Shown: positions 1 to 8,165 of the stretch, one piece after another
Layout of the letters: every line of letters begins with the position of its first letter
Position numbering within the stretch: the stretch's first letter is position 1
Assembly (NCBI GenBank): GCA_028817435.1
Contig: JAPPPQ010000015.1
Span: 1 to 64,000, forward strand
DNA length: 64,000 nucleotides
Reading direction: 5' to 3'
Source: Deltaproteobacteria bacterium
Lineage (GTDB): Bacteria; Myxococcota_A; UBA9160; UBA6930
Position numbers and translations under genes: made by a program
The notes under the pieces: generated by a model
What the model saw: the letters and a program-made list of their open reading frames with translations, nothing else
Told to the model about the DNA's origin: nothing
Databases searched by the model: none

Positions 1-54
1 CCGCCTGAGCGAAGCGCCGAGCCACGGCCTGCCCATTCAGCTTTACGATGCGCA
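1..54 (+). repeat. Inverted repeat arm A (54 bp, window edge)
   Basis: These 54 bases are the exact reverse complement of 276-329, which lie inside parA. Read on the plus strand they encode the parA segment RLSEAPSHGLPIQLYD in the wrong orientation and interrupt parB after about 31 codons. A perfect copy of coding sequence ending at the sequence edge is typical of a contig-end fold-back artefact. A real inverted duplication is less likely. The repeat may extend left of the window. Confidence 0.95.
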
Positions 55-149
55 TCTGCCGCGCCCGGCGCGGGCGGCGCATTCGCGGCGGGCGCATCGG
101 GAAAGATTGCGCCGAGGCCGCGGCCCAGTGCCTTGCGTCGTCTCGCCAT
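55..149 (-). CDS. parB: ParB chromosome-partitioning protein, N-terminal fragment
   Basis: ParB binds parS sites, slides as a CTP-gated clamp and works with ParA to segregate origins. Only about 31 codons are visible, too short for the ORF track. The start ATG at 149-147 follows a GGGAG ribosome-binding site and lies 14 bases after the parA stop, the usual parA-parB layout. The N-terminus reads MARRRKALGRGLGAIF, close to the conserved ParB start with its KALGRGLGAL signature. From base 54 to the edge the frame stays open only through the inverted repeat copy of parA, so the true continuation is missing. The identification rests on this short motif plus the parA neighbour and the parS-like sites. 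Confidence 0.8.
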
Positions 150-163
150 TGGCATTTCTCCCT

Positions 164-1024
164 TCATCGCTGCATTGGCGTTGCGCTCGCCAGCGGCGGC
201 GGATTGCGCGGAGGGCGCGGGTGGTGGGCCAAAAACTCCACCGCCAGCTGGCTGTAAGCCAGCGCGCCCCGGGATTGCGCATCGTAAAGCTGAATGGGCA
301 GGCCGTGGCTCGGCGCTTCGCTCAGGCGGACATTGCGGGGAATCACCGCCTCGAAGACCCCCGCGCCGCCGCTGCCGAAATGGCGGCGCGCCTCGTCCTC
401 CACCTGCCGGCTCAGGTTGGCGCGGTGGTCCACCATGGTGAGGACAATGCCCTCCCGGGCCAGGCCGGGGTTCCAGGTAGCCTGCACGCGCTCGATGGTG
501 GCGAGCAGCCGGGTCAGCCCTTCCAGGGCGTAATATTCGCATTGTAGGGGAATCAACACAGAATTGGCCGCTGTAAGGGCGTTTAGCGTGAGCATACCCA
601 GGGAAGGCGGGCAATCCACCAGGATGAAATCGTAGAGGGGGAGCGCCTCGGCCAGCGCATTGCGGAAGCGATGCTCCCGCTCGGCCACGGTCACCAGCTC
701 GATTTCCGCCCCGGCCAGATCGCCGCTGGCGGGCAGCAGGTGCAGGTGGCCGATGCCGGTGGCGGCGATGGTCTCGCGCAGCCCGGCTGCGCCCGAGAGC
801 ACATCGTAGATTTGCCGCGCCGGGGCGCTGGCGCCCAGCGCGCTGCTGGCATTGGCCTGCGGATCCAGATCCACCAGCAGCGTGGCGCGCTCCAGCGCGG
901 CCAGGCTGGCCGCCAGATTGACCGCCGTGGTGGTCTTGCCGACTCCACCCTTCTGATTGGCGACTGCGCTCACCCAGGCGCGCTCGCCCGCGCCCTCCGC
1001 GCCGCCGCCGCCGTTCCACTCCAC
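164..1024 (-). CDS. parA: ParA/Soj chromosome-partitioning ATPase
   Basis: This is a ParA-family Walker ATPase that drives ParB-parS origin segregation on the nucleoid. The deviant Walker A motif KGGVGKTT is near residue 25, followed by DPQAN and the Walker B region DCPPSLG; the C-terminal signature NVRLSEAPSHGLPI is typical of chromosomal Soj/ParA. The 286-residue length fits when the GTG at 1024 is used, preceded by GGGAGGG about 7 bases upstream. A shorter start at the GTG just before SAVANQKGG is possible. It is co-transcribed with parB and divergent from the permease gene, with a parS-like site in the gap. Part of its sequence is copied at the window edge. Confidence 0.95.
   Translation of the reverse strand: MEWNGGGGAEGAGERAWVSAVANQKGGVGKTTTAVNLAASLAALERATLLVDLDPQANASSALGASAPARQIYDVLSGAAGLRETIAATGIGHLHLLPASGDLAGAEIELVTVAEREHRFRNALAEALPLYDFILVDCPPSLGMLTLNALTAANSVLIPLQCEYYALEGLTRLLATIERVQATWNPGLAREGIVLTMVDHRANLSRQVEDEARRHFGSGGAGVFEAVIPRNVRLSEAPSHGLPIQLYDAQSRGALAYSQLAVEFLAHHPRPPRNPPPLASATPMQR
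276..329 (-). repeat. Inverted repeat arm B, inside parA
   Basis: This is the partner of the repeat at 1-54, identical over 54 of 54 bases, with a 221-base spacer. This copy is the native one, because it sits in frame in an otherwise intact parA gene. Confidence 0.95.
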
Positions 1025-1083
1025 GCCCCTGCCCTCCCGCGCTATCTCTTACCACGCCGGGAAGGCGCAACGCTACCGGGCGA

Positions 1084-1099
1084 TGTTTCACGGGGAACA
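1084..1099 (-). promoter_or_regulatory. parS-like site 1
   Basis: On the minus strand this reads TGTTCCCCGTGAAACA, 14 of 16 matches to the classical parS TGTTTCACGTGAAACA. It lies between divergent parA and lctP, 7 bases before the permease ATG. It is one of four related palindromes within 4.4 kb. Confidence 0.7.
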
Positions 1100-1105
1100 C
1101 CATCC

Positions 1106-2614
1106 ATGGACGCTTTCTTGCCCGCGCTTCCGCTGCTGGTCCTGATAACGGCCCTGGTGCTGAAACGGGGGGCGGTGGTGAGCTCCCTGCTCGGCAGCGC
1201 GGCGGTGCTGGCGGTCATTTGGCTGGACCGGCGCTACGCCCTGGATTTCGCCGCGGCGCTTTCGACCGATCTGCCGGTGGTGTTGATTCTGACCCTTTCC
1301 GTGGCCCTGGTCATTGTGCCGGGGCAAATTCTCAATGCGCTGCTGCAGGCCTCGGGCACCTTGGCGGCCATCGGCGCGCGCATTGAAAGCCTGCGGCTGT
1401 CGCGCGTCAAGATGGCGTCAATCCTTATTCTGGGTGTGGCACCAATGCTCGAATCTCTGACCGGCTTCGGGGTCTCGCTGTTTTTCACGGTGCCGGTGCT
1501 GGTGCGGTTGTTCAGCCTCAAAAAGGCGCTGCTGCTGTCGCTGCTGAGCATGAACATTATGCCGTGGGGCACGCTGGCGCTGGCCACCTCGGTCGGCGCG
1601 CAGCTTTCCGGCGCGCCGTTGCGGGAGTTGGCGGTGATGAGCAGTTGGACGAGTTTCGCGGTTTTCCCGGCGCTGGGGTTGCTGATATTCGTCATTTGCC
1701 GCGAGAAAAACTCGCGCTCAACGCCCGACCTGCTCTACCCGCTGCTGGCCGGTGGGGTGTTGTCGTGCTGCCTGGTTTTCTACAACGCCTTCGCCACCCC
1801 GGAACTGGCCGGCGTCTGTGCCGGCTTCACCACCGCCGCGCTGGCGCTGCTCGCCGAAATTTTGCGGCGCGGGCCGGGCCTGCTTGCCGCGCCAGCGGCG
1901 GGCGCGGGCGAAACCCGCAGCGCGCAGCCGCTGTGGCGCCTGCTGGCCCCGTATCTGGCGCTCATTGCGCTCATCGGCTTGTCCCGAATCACCGCAGTCA
2001 ACGACGCATTGCAACGCCTCTTCAGCCTCGAAAGCGGCGGTGTCCAATTGTTTGTGTTCACCAGCCCGGGGGTGTTTATTTTTCTCACCGTCCTGCTGAT
2101 GCGCGCGTGGTCGGCCGCTTACCGCGGTCACCCCGGCGTCTTCCTGGGCGGCGTCAAGCGCGCCGCCTATCCGGTGGCCGGCATCATGCTGTTCGTGGTC
2201 TTCGCCCAACTTCACCGCGCCAGCGGCCTGTTCGAAGATCTGGCCGCGCGGCTCGTCGCCCTGAGCGCGTCGGAGATTACTTTCGCCGCGCCGCTGCTCG
2301 GCATGCTGAGCGGCTACGCCACCGGCTCCAATGTCGGCGGCAATGCGCTGTTCATGGCACTGCAGAGCGATGCCGGCCGCCATTTCGAGCACGCCCTGGT
2401 ATTCGCCGCGCTGCAAAACAGCGCCTCCGGCCACGCGGTCTTTCTGTCGCTCCCCATCATTCTGCTGACGCTTTCCATCGCCGCCGCTGGCAGCGGGGAC
2501 GCTGACCGCAGCCGGGTTCACGCCTGCCAAACCTGGCTCATCCGCCGCGCCCTGCTGTGCGCCCCGCTCATCTACGCCGCGCTGGTAATTCCGTTCCATC
2601 TGCTGATTCGCTAG
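1106..2614 (+). CDS. lctP: L-lactate permease family transporter (LctP/LldP)
   Basis: This 502-residue inner-membrane protein belongs to the lactate permease family, which imports lactate or glycolate with protons. It is almost entirely hydrophobic with about 12 predicted membrane segments. The stretch GYATGSNVGGNALF near residue 410 and LESLTGFGVSLF near residue 115 match family signatures. The longer ORF start at 671 is a read-through of parA shadow; the ATG at 1106 begins the first membrane helix. The Shine-Dalgarno is poor, and GGGGA of the overlapping parS-like site is the only candidate. Substrate specificity cannot be read from the sequence. It occupies a place where mnmE/mnmG/rsmG would usually be found, so it looks like part of an insertion into the conserved origin cluster. 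Confidence 0.85.
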   Translation: MDAFLPALPLLVLITALVLKRGAVVSSLLGSAAVLAVIWLDRRYALDFAAALSTDLPVVLILTLSVALVIVPGQILNALLQASGTLAAIGARIESLRLSRVKMASILILGVAPMLESLTGFGVSLFFTVPVLVRLFSLKKALLLSLLSMNIMPWGTLALATSVGAQLSGAPLRELAVMSSWTSFAVFPALGLLIFVICREKNSRSTPDLLYPLLAGGVLSCCLVFYNAFATPELAGVCAGFTTAALALLAEILRRGPGLLAAPAAGAGETRSAQPLWRLLAPYLALIALIGLSRITAVNDALQRLFSLESGGVQLFVFTSPGVFIFLTVLLMRAWSAAYRGHPGVFLGGVKRAAYPVAGIMLFVVFAQLHRASGLFEDLAARLVALSASEITFAAPLLGMLSGYATGSNVGGNALFMALQSDAGRHFEHALVFAALQNSASGHAVFLSLPIILLTLSIAAAGSGDADRSRVHACQTWLIRRALLCAPLIYAALVIPFHLLIR

Positions 2615-2656
2615 TTTGCGCCCGCACGCCGCATCACTGAACGAGGAGGAAGCGCC

Positions 2657-3463
2657 ATGAGGAACCGGAACCTTTTCGCCTTGGCCTTGCTGCCCTGGCT
2701 GCTGTGGGCCGCAACCCCGTCCGCCGCCGCCGCGCAGAACTTGGAAGAGGCGCTGGCCGGCGATCACCGCTCGGCAGAGAACGCCGCCCGCGACCAATAC
2801 CGCCACCCGGCAGAGACCCTGCGCTTCTTCGGCCTGCAAGAGAATCTGCGGGTGCTGGAGATCGCCCCCGGCGGCGGCTGGTACACCGAGGTGCTCGCGC
2901 CGTTTTTGGCGCAGAAGGGGGAGCTGACCGTCGCCTCCAGCGGCAACTACAGCAGCTACAACGACAAGCTGACCGGCGACCCCGGCACCTATGGCCGCGT
3001 GCGCGTGGTGCCCTTCTCCCGCAAGCGCCTGCTGCGCAAGCCCCGCTACCTGGAAGAAGTGGCCGAAGGCTCCATGGACATGGTGCTGACCTTCCGCAAC
3101 AGCCACAACTGGATTCGCCGCGGGGCGGCCCCGCGCATTTACCGGGCCTTCTTCCGCGTGCTGCGACCGGGCGGCACCTTGGGCGTGGTGCAGCACCGCG
3201 CCGCGCCCGGCGCAGATGCAGAAACCAGCACAGAGCAGGGCTATGTGCCGGAGGATTACCTGGTGCAGTTGGCCGAACAAGCCGGCTTCCGCCTGCAAGA
3301 GCGCTCCGATATCAACGCCAACCCCCGCGACACCCGCGACCACCCCAAAGGCGTATGGACCCTCCCCCCCGTCCTGCGCCTGAAGGACCAGGACCGCGAC
3401 AAATACCTCGCCATCGGCGAAAGCGACCGCATGACTCTGCGCTTCACCAAGCCCATGCCGTAG
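2657..3463 (+). CDS. Exported class I SAM methyltransferase-like protein
   Basis: This 268-residue protein has a clear N-terminal signal peptide (hydrophobic stretch to about residue 26, ending in ASAAAAQ-like Ala-rich sequence), then a Rossmann SAM-binding motif VLEIAPGGGWYTEVL near residue 75. It resembles the COG4798 group of predicted periplasmic methyltransferases, whose substrate is unknown. A strong GAGGAGG site lies 7 bases before the ATG. It starts 42 bases after the permease and is probably co-transcribed with it. A methyltransferase fold with an export signal is odd because SAM is cytoplasmic; the catalytic role is therefore uncertain. Confidence 0.75.
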   Translation: MRNRNLFALALLPWLLWAATPSAAAAQNLEEALAGDHRSAENAARDQYRHPAETLRFFGLQENLRVLEIAPGGGWYTEVLAPFLAQKGELTVASSGNYSSYNDKLTGDPGTYGRVRVVPFSRKRLLRKPRYLEEVAEGSMDMVLTFRNSHNWIRRGAAPRIYRAFFRVLRPGGTLGVVQHRAAPGADAETSTEQGYVPEDYLVQLAEQAGFRLQERSDINANPRDTRDHPKGVWTLPPVLRLKDQDRDKYLAIGESDRMTLRFTKPMP

Positions 3464-3496
3464 GGGCAGCGCCAGCCCCGCCGCCCCAGCGCGGTG

Positions 3497-3512
3497 TGTT
3501 CCCCGTGGAACC
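3497..3512 (+). promoter_or_regulatory. parS-like site 2
   Basis: TGTTCCCCGTGGAACC differs at one position from the parS form TGTTCCACGTGGAACC used by many proteobacteria. It lies in the gap before the low-GC nuclease-like gene. With site 3 it forms a 22-base direct repeat (one mismatch, 3492-3513 and 4782-4803) bracketing that gene. Confidence 0.75.
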
Positions 3513-3542
3513 CCCCCGTCCGTAACCACCAGGAGAGCTTCC

Positions 3543-4736
3543 ATGGCTGACCTCGCATCTCTGCTTGACAGCGTACGGCTCCACTTGGGCGATTGGGTCG
3601 AAGTCTTCACAGCCAACCTCGAGTATCTGTTGCTTTCCGCTGTTCTCGTTTTCCCTGTCTTCGTCACATGGCTGTGGCTACCACTACGCCGCCAATTTTG
3701 GAGCCGCCGGTTTTGGGTCAGAATCAACTGCCGCCACCCTAGTGTCCAGAGCTATCTGCCCCAAGAGGTCGATAGGTATATAGCTTCAGTAGTAGATTCA
3801 GCAAAGCAATCAGGCAAGATGGCGAGCTTCATTTGGGCGGCAATCACAGTCGCCTTGTCCCTCGGCGTCTTTCAGCAGGGCGTTGTCTTTGCGCGATTCA
3901 TTGACCGCAGCCTACACGGCCTTTTCGCCCTTGTGGCTGGAGCGGTTGTATGGGTTGCAACTAGGTGGCTGTGGATGCGCGCCCCACTGTGTATCAAAGA
4001 GCGGATCGAAGGAGAGCGGAAGCGTTGGATTGATCTTCGGGAAATGGGATATGACGGGTGGAAAGGGTGGGCAGTGTGGGAATTTGAAGATGCAAAATTG
4101 CTGAATCAACGCAAACCTGCCCTGCGTGCTGGCGATGAGACAACCGCTTGGGAAATGCTCAAAAGTCCACTAGAGAAATCCTTCTGGGAGATACTCATGG
4201 AAAGGCGTGTGCCACATATCTACCAGCTTGTGATACCGACCCCAGAGGGCCCGGGAGATCACCGCCGCCTAGATTTCGCATTGCTTGATCCGAAGACTGG
4301 TGAGCCTGTGCTCGGAATCGAAACCGATGAATGGCGTCATTTTGTGGACAAGGACCTTCAATGGAATTTGAAACGGCACGATTTCGTGGGCAAGAATAGG
4401 TGCGAGAAGTGCAATGGCCACAATGGCCGGTGTGATTTCACGAAAAACGCCCCCGACGATGATTTCAAACGGGAATTGGAGATATGGAATGAGGTTGGCA
4501 TCCCGATATACAGAATTCCCGGTGCATACTGGTTTAGAGGATTGGCCCCCAACGACACGAAGCACCCAGAGAAAATCAAAGAAAACCAGCAACGGATATT
4601 GGACGTTGCACTGCGAGAGCGAGACCGGGTTATCAGAGACTCAATCGCCAAAACGAAACAGAGGCATATCCGGAAAGAGAAACGGAAGGAGGCCATGTTG
4701 CAATGGCTAACACGCCTTCTGCGCCGCCAGCAGTAG
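3543..4736 (+). CDS. Membrane-anchored DUF2726/PD-(D/E)XK nuclease-like protein
   Basis: This 397-residue protein has three predicted membrane segments (about 27-47, 98-118, 122-140) and a cytosolic C-terminal domain. That domain has the layout of DUF2726/Vsr-like restriction-fold proteins: a conserved Glu in PLEKSFWEIL, RRLDFALLD, then PVLGIETDEWRH, and finally GIPIYRIPG. The D...ExD pattern is a possible active site. An unusual CEKCNGHNGRC insert looks like a small zinc knuckle. Codon use is strikingly different from every neighbour: AT-rich third positions and about half G+C by eye, which points to recent transfer. The ATG follows an AGGAG site. It is bracketed by parS-like sites 2 and 3. 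A defence or DNA-processing role is a guess. Confidence 0.6.
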   Translation: MADLASLLDSVRLHLGDWVEVFTANLEYLLLSAVLVFPVFVTWLWLPLRRQFWSRRFWVRINCRHPSVQSYLPQEVDRYIASVVDSAKQSGKMASFIWAAITVALSLGVFQQGVVFARFIDRSLHGLFALVAGAVVWVATRWLWMRAPLCIKERIEGERKRWIDLREMGYDGWKGWAVWEFEDAKLLNQRKPALRAGDETTAWEMLKSPLEKSFWEILMERRVPHIYQLVIPTPEGPGDHRRLDFALLDPKTGEPVLGIETDEWRHFVDKDLQWNLKRHDFVGKNRCEKCNGHNGRCDFTKNAPDDDFKRELEIWNEVGIPIYRIPGAYWFRGLAPNDTKHPEKIKENQQRILDVALRERDRVIRDSIAKTKQRHIRKEKRKEAMLQWLTRLLRRQQ

Positions 4737-4786
4737 TTGTCTTGGTGTCTGTGCAGTGAGGCGATTGGAAATTTGTTTCGCCGGTG

Positions 4787-4802
4787 TGTTCCCCATGGAA
4801 CC
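4787..4802 (+). promoter_or_regulatory. parS-like site 3
   Basis: TGTTCCCCATGGAACC lies between the convergent nuclease-like and phosphoribosyltransferase genes. It differs from site 2 by one base, and the identity extends to 22 bases with flanks. Confidence 0.65.
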
Positions 4803-4804
4803 CT

Positions 4805-5386
4805 CTACTCCCGCTCAGGCACGGTGTAGGGGGTGAGGCGGTGGAGTATGGGGGCGAGGGTGGGCTTGTTTTGGGCGATTTCGGCGGGGGTGAGGCCCCG
4901 CACTTCGTGGGGAAACACCAGCCAATCGGCGGTCTGGTGTATGTGGTAATCCGGGGCACGGCGGGTGCGGTTGTTGCAGGGCTTGAACCACGGGGCGGCG
5001 ATGCGGATGTCGCGCGGTGTGTCGTCTCCCGCCCGGGATTGCAGCTCGTCCAGCAGCGCAGCAACGCTCAGGCCGGTGTCGTAGATGTCGTCCACAATCA
5101 GCATGGCATCGGTGGCGCGCACGCGCCGGGCCACTTCGCCCAAGCCGCGCACCTCCACGGCCCCGCCGCGCTTGCCCATGCCTCGATAGGAAGATGTGCC
5201 GATGGCGAAGTAGTCGGCGCAGATTCCGCAGTGTTGCAACAGCTCGTGCACGGCAATGCCCACTGGCGCGCCGCCGCGCCAGATCGCGGCGAGCCATTTG
5301 GGGCGGAAGCCGCTCTCAATCACCCGCGCGCCCAGCTCGAAGGAATCCCGCAGCAACTCTTCGGCGGTGATGTGGCGCTTCTGCAA
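4805..5386 (-). CDS. Purine-type phosphoribosyltransferase (Hpt/Gpt-like)
   Basis: This 193-residue type I phosphoribosyltransferase transfers ribose phosphate from PRPP to a base, most likely hypoxanthine, guanine or xanthine in purine salvage. The PRPP-binding loop MLIVDDIYDTGLS is near residue 100 and the substrate-site flank AIWRGGAPVG is near residue 35. The base-specificity hood cannot be assigned exactly. The start is a TTG at 5386 whose best ribosome-binding site (GGGGA) lies inside parS-like site 4, so ParB loading could affect its expression. It is co-directional with jag, 18 bases downstream, and convergent with the nuclease-like gene. Confidence 0.8.
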   Translation of the reverse strand: MQKRHITAEELLRDSFELGARVIESGFRPKWLAAIWRGGAPVGIAVHELLQHCGICADYFAIGTSSYRGMGKRGGAVEVRGLGEVARRVRATDAMLIVDDIYDTGLSVAALLDELQSRAGDDTPRDIRIAAPWFKPCNNRTRRAPDYHIHQTADWLVFPHEVRGLTPAEIAQNKPTLAPILHRLTPYTVPERE

Positions 5387-5388
5387 AG

Positions 5389-5404
5389 TGTTCCCCGTGA
5401 AATG
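5389..5404 (+). promoter_or_regulatory. parS-like site 4 (degenerate)
   Basis: TGTTCCCCGTGAAATG matches the local consensus at 13-14 positions and fills exactly the 18-base gap between the jag stop and the phosphoribosyltransferase start. It is the weakest of the four sites. Confidence 0.5.
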
Positions 5405-6382
5405 CTACCTGCCGCGCGGGCTCAGGCGGGGGGGGAGGGATTCGGAGCGGGCGCGGGCGTCGGCGAACTCGGGGGCGGCTTCGGGGACTACGAGCACCTG
5501 GCGGTAGTCGCCTTCGCCGATGCTGGTGGTGGCGATGCCGGGTGCGCCGCGCAGGGCTTCGTGGATGCTGCGGCGGTCCTGGCTGTTCATCGGGTCCAGG
5601 GCCACGCTGCGGCCGCTGCTGCGGGCGCGCTCAGAGGCGCGCTCGGCCAGCCGCGCCAGGTAGTCCTGGCGCTTTTCGCGGTCGCCTTCCACATCCAGCA
5701 CCACGCGGCGGGGCGGGCCAGCGGGGGCGGACGAGCCCTCCGGCCCGGCCTGCTCGCTCTGCACGCGGGCGGCCTGGTTTGCCAGAAGCTGCAGCGCCTC
5801 CACGGCGCGGCCTCCCCCGGCGGCCAGCGCGCGGGCCGCGGGGCCTTCCAGCAAAATCACATCCAGGCCCTGCTCGGCCCGCTGGCCAATCTGGAAGGGG
5901 CCGAGGTCCATGCGCTCCAGTGCGCCGCGCACAAACTCGCCGGTGGGGCCCAGCTCGCCCTGGGGCGCGCCCAGCGAGGGCTCTGCAGATGCAGGCGCGG
6001 CTTCCCCGCGCACCGCCTCCCCGCGCTCATCGCTGCCATGCTCATCGCCGTATTGTGGGCGGCGGCGGCCTCCGCGGTCGTCGCGCTCGCGCCTGCCCCC
6101 GCCGCGCGGGCGCTCGCGGGATTCGCTGCGGCCGCGGCGCTCCCGGGGTGCGCCGCGCTCGTAGCCGCGCGGGCCGCGGCCGCGCTCCGCCGAATGGGAC
6201 TGGCGGCGGGCGGCGCTGGGCACGGCCACAATCAGCGCGCGGTCGCCCAGGCCGGCGGCCTCCCTGGGGCTGCCGGTGGTCAGGTCGGCCTCCGAGCAGC
6301 CGAAGAAGCTGCAGGCCTCGGCAATGGCGGCGGCAGTGCTGTCTGCGAAGAATTCCCGGGCTTCAGATCTGGGGTCGAACAT
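5405..6382 (-). CDS. khpB: KhpB/Jag-like R3H RNA-binding protein
   Basis: This 325-residue protein belongs to the Jag/KhpB family of RNA-binding proteins encoded next to yidC. The N-terminal Jag_N-like part (AREFFADSTAAAIAEAC) is followed by a long Arg/Gly-rich disordered linker (about 60-130), a KH-like segment (about 165-225), and a C-terminal R3H domain with RRVVLDVEGDREKRQ and DRRSIHEAL. The ATG at 6382 has AGGAG 6 bases upstream; the longer ORF start overlaps yidC and is rejected. It lies 28 bases after yidC in the same operon. Jag next to yidC is common in Firmicutes, Deltaproteobacteria and others but not in Gammaproteobacteria, which is a useful lineage clue. Confidence 0.85.
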   Translation of the reverse strand: MFDPRSEAREFFADSTAAAIAEACSFFGCSEADLTTGSPREAAGLGDRALIVAVPSAARRQSHSAERGRGPRGYERGAPRERRGRSESRERPRGGGRRERDDRGGRRRPQYGDEHGSDERGEAVRGEAAPASAEPSLGAPQGELGPTGEFVRGALERMDLGPFQIGQRAEQGLDVILLEGPAARALAAGGGRAVEALQLLANQAARVQSEQAGPEGSSAPAGPPRRVVLDVEGDREKRQDYLARLAERASERARSSGRSVALDPMNSQDRRSIHEALRGAPGIATTSIGEGDYRQVLVVPEAAPEFADARARSESLPPRLSPRGR

Positions 6383-6410
6383 GGCGTCTCCTCGTTTCCA
6401 CGTTGCGCAA

Positions 6411-8165
6411 TCAGCGCATGCGGTTGGTAATGAGCTGCTGGCCGAGGCCAATCAGCGTGCTGGTGAACCAGTAGAGCACCAGCCCGCTGGCGAACTGGTA
6501 GAAAAGCACGGTGAACATAATGGGCATGACGATCAGCATCATGCGCGCCTGGGCGGGCTCCATGGCCGTGGGGGTGAGCTTTTGCTGCAGCGCCATGCTG
6601 CCGCCCATCAGCAGCGGCAGCACGCGCACCGGCAAATCCAGGCCGGGTATGGTGAACAGCGCCTCGGGTTGGGAGAGGTCGTCAATCCAGCCGAAGAAGG
6701 GCTGCTGGCGCAGGTGAATGGAGCCCTGCAGGGCGTAGTAGAAGCCGATGAAGACCGGAAGCTGCAGCAGCATGGGCAGGCAGCCGCTGAACATCGAGAA
6801 GGGACTCATGCCGGCCTCCCGATACACGGACATCATCGCCTCGGATTGCTTCTGGCGGTCGTTGGGGTAGCGCGCCTGCACCTCCTTGATGCGCGGCTGC
6901 AGCACCGAGAGCTTCTTCATGGACTTCATCTGCCGCGCCATCAGCGGCGCCATGAGCAGCCGCACAAACAGCGTAATAATGAGAATGGCGACGCCGTAGT
7001 TCGGCACCAGGGCGTAGGACGCCGTGAGCGCCCAATTGAAGAAGCGCGTAAGGGCGGGGAACCAGCCCTTCAGCACCGCCTCGTCCAGGTGCGCGGCGGC
7101 CAGGTCGGGGCGCTCCAGGCGCTCGGCCTCTTTGGGGCCCAGGTAAACGCGGAACTCCCGATCCAGCCTGCCGCCCGGCGGTATCTCTGCCTCGCGGAAG
7201 CGCAGTTGAAGCAGCGCCTCGCGCTCCACCTCCACCGGGTTGAAGGCCACCACGGCCTCGCGGGGGTTGTCCGGCAGCAGCGCGGCCAGGAAGTAGCGGG
7301 TGTGAGCGCCAGCCCAGTCCACATCGCCGGCAATTTGCAGCGGCTCGTCGCTGCCGCCGCCGCTGAAGAGAAAGCCCGATGGCGGCACGACGACGAAAAC
7401 CTCGTTGTCGCCGTCCTGGTGGGCGGCCAGCGTGAATTCGCTGAAATCGTCGCTCTCGCGCGAGCGCGCCGGCCAAATGGTGTTGAAGCTCGGCCGCAGG
7501 CTGCGCGCGGAGCCGTTCTCTATCTCGATCCGCAGCCGGAACAGGTAGCGCTGCAGGTCGAAGATGTAGGTCTTGCGGATGTGTATGCCCAGCACCTCCC
7601 GGTGGAAGACGAGGGTGCAGGTTTCGGCCTGCGAGCCTTCGGCGGAACGCAGCTCGTCCCGCGCCGCGCCGCCACTGGGGCAGGGGGTTGGCTGCTCGAC
7701 CCGGTAATCGAGGGCGGACAAATTGCCGTGGCCGAGGCCGCGCAGCGGTGTGGCGAGGGAGAGGGGGTAGCGGGAGGAGGGCGTCGCGATGTCGACGGGC
7801 GGCCTGCCGGGGCGGGAGGGATCGTCGTAGCCGCGCAGCTCCCAGCGCAGCAGTGCGCCCCCCCGGCTGCTGAAAACGGCGTCGAAAAGGCCGGTGGAGA
7901 TGGTCACCCGCTCTTCCGGGAGGGCGGGGACCGGGCCAGCGGCGGCGGACGGCGGGGAGGAGGCGGCCGATTCGGGGCCGCCGATGGGTTGCGCGGCATC
8001 CCCCGGCGCGGGGCCGGTTGCGCCGCCTGCGGCGGGGGGTGCGCCGGAATCCACCGGCGTTTCGCGCGCTGGGGCGGGCGATGGCTCGGTGGACTGGATA
8101 TAGACATTCCAGAGTGCGAGCACCGCAAAGGAAAGGGCGATGAATAGGACGAAATTACGATCCAT
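6411..8165 (-). CDS. yidC: YidC membrane protein insertase
   Basis: YidC inserts and folds inner-membrane proteins alone or with Sec. This 584-residue form has the Gram-negative layout: an N-terminal membrane anchor (about 4-24), an Ala/Pro-rich spacer, a large periplasmic P1 beta domain (about 75-345), and the conserved five-helix core from about 370. The core carries the hydrophilic-groove arginine in [11 protein letters not shown] and the coiled cytoplasmic loop [11 protein letters not shown]. The ATG at 8165 begins [10 protein letters not shown]; the longer ORF start is rejected because it runs into yidD. It overlaps yidD by 11 bases and is followed by jag. Confidence 0.97.
   Translation of the reverse strand: MDRNFVLFIALSFAVLALWNVYIQSTEPSPAPARETPVDSGAPPAAGGATGPAPGDAAQPIGGPESAASSPPSAAAGPVPALPEERVTISTGLFDAVFSSRGGALLRWELRGYDDPSRPGRPPVDIATPSSRYPLSLATPLRGLGHGNLSALDYRVEQPTPCPSGGAARDELRSAEGSQAETCTLVFHREVLGIHIRKTYIFDLQRYLFRLRIEIENGSARSLRPSFNTIWPARSRESDDFSEFTLAAHQDGDNEVFVVVPPSGFLFSGGGSDEPLQIAGDVDWAGAHTRYFLAALLPDNPREAVVAFNPVEVEREALLQLRFREAEIPPGGRLDREFRVYLGPKEAERLERPDLAAAHLDEAVLKGWFPALTRFFNWALTASYALVPNYGVAILIITLFVRLLMAPLMARQMKSMKKLSVLQPRIKEVQARYPNDRQKQSEAMMSVYREAGMSPFSMFSGCLPMLLQLPVFIGFYYALQGSIHLRQQPFFGWIDDLSQPEALFTIPGLDLPVRVLPLLMGGSMALQQKLTPTAMEPAQARMMLIVMPIMFTVLFYQFASGLVLYWFTSTLIGLGQQLITNRMR

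Noticed and set aside
1718-3727. Minus-strand 669-codon ORF across lctP and the methyltransferase
   Set aside because: Shadow, low-complexity His/Gln/Gly-rich sequence.
1084-5404. The four palindromes as insertion-sequence ends or operators of one regulator
   Set aside because: No transposase or regulator gene nearby; similarity to parS and adjacency to parAB is the simpler explanation.
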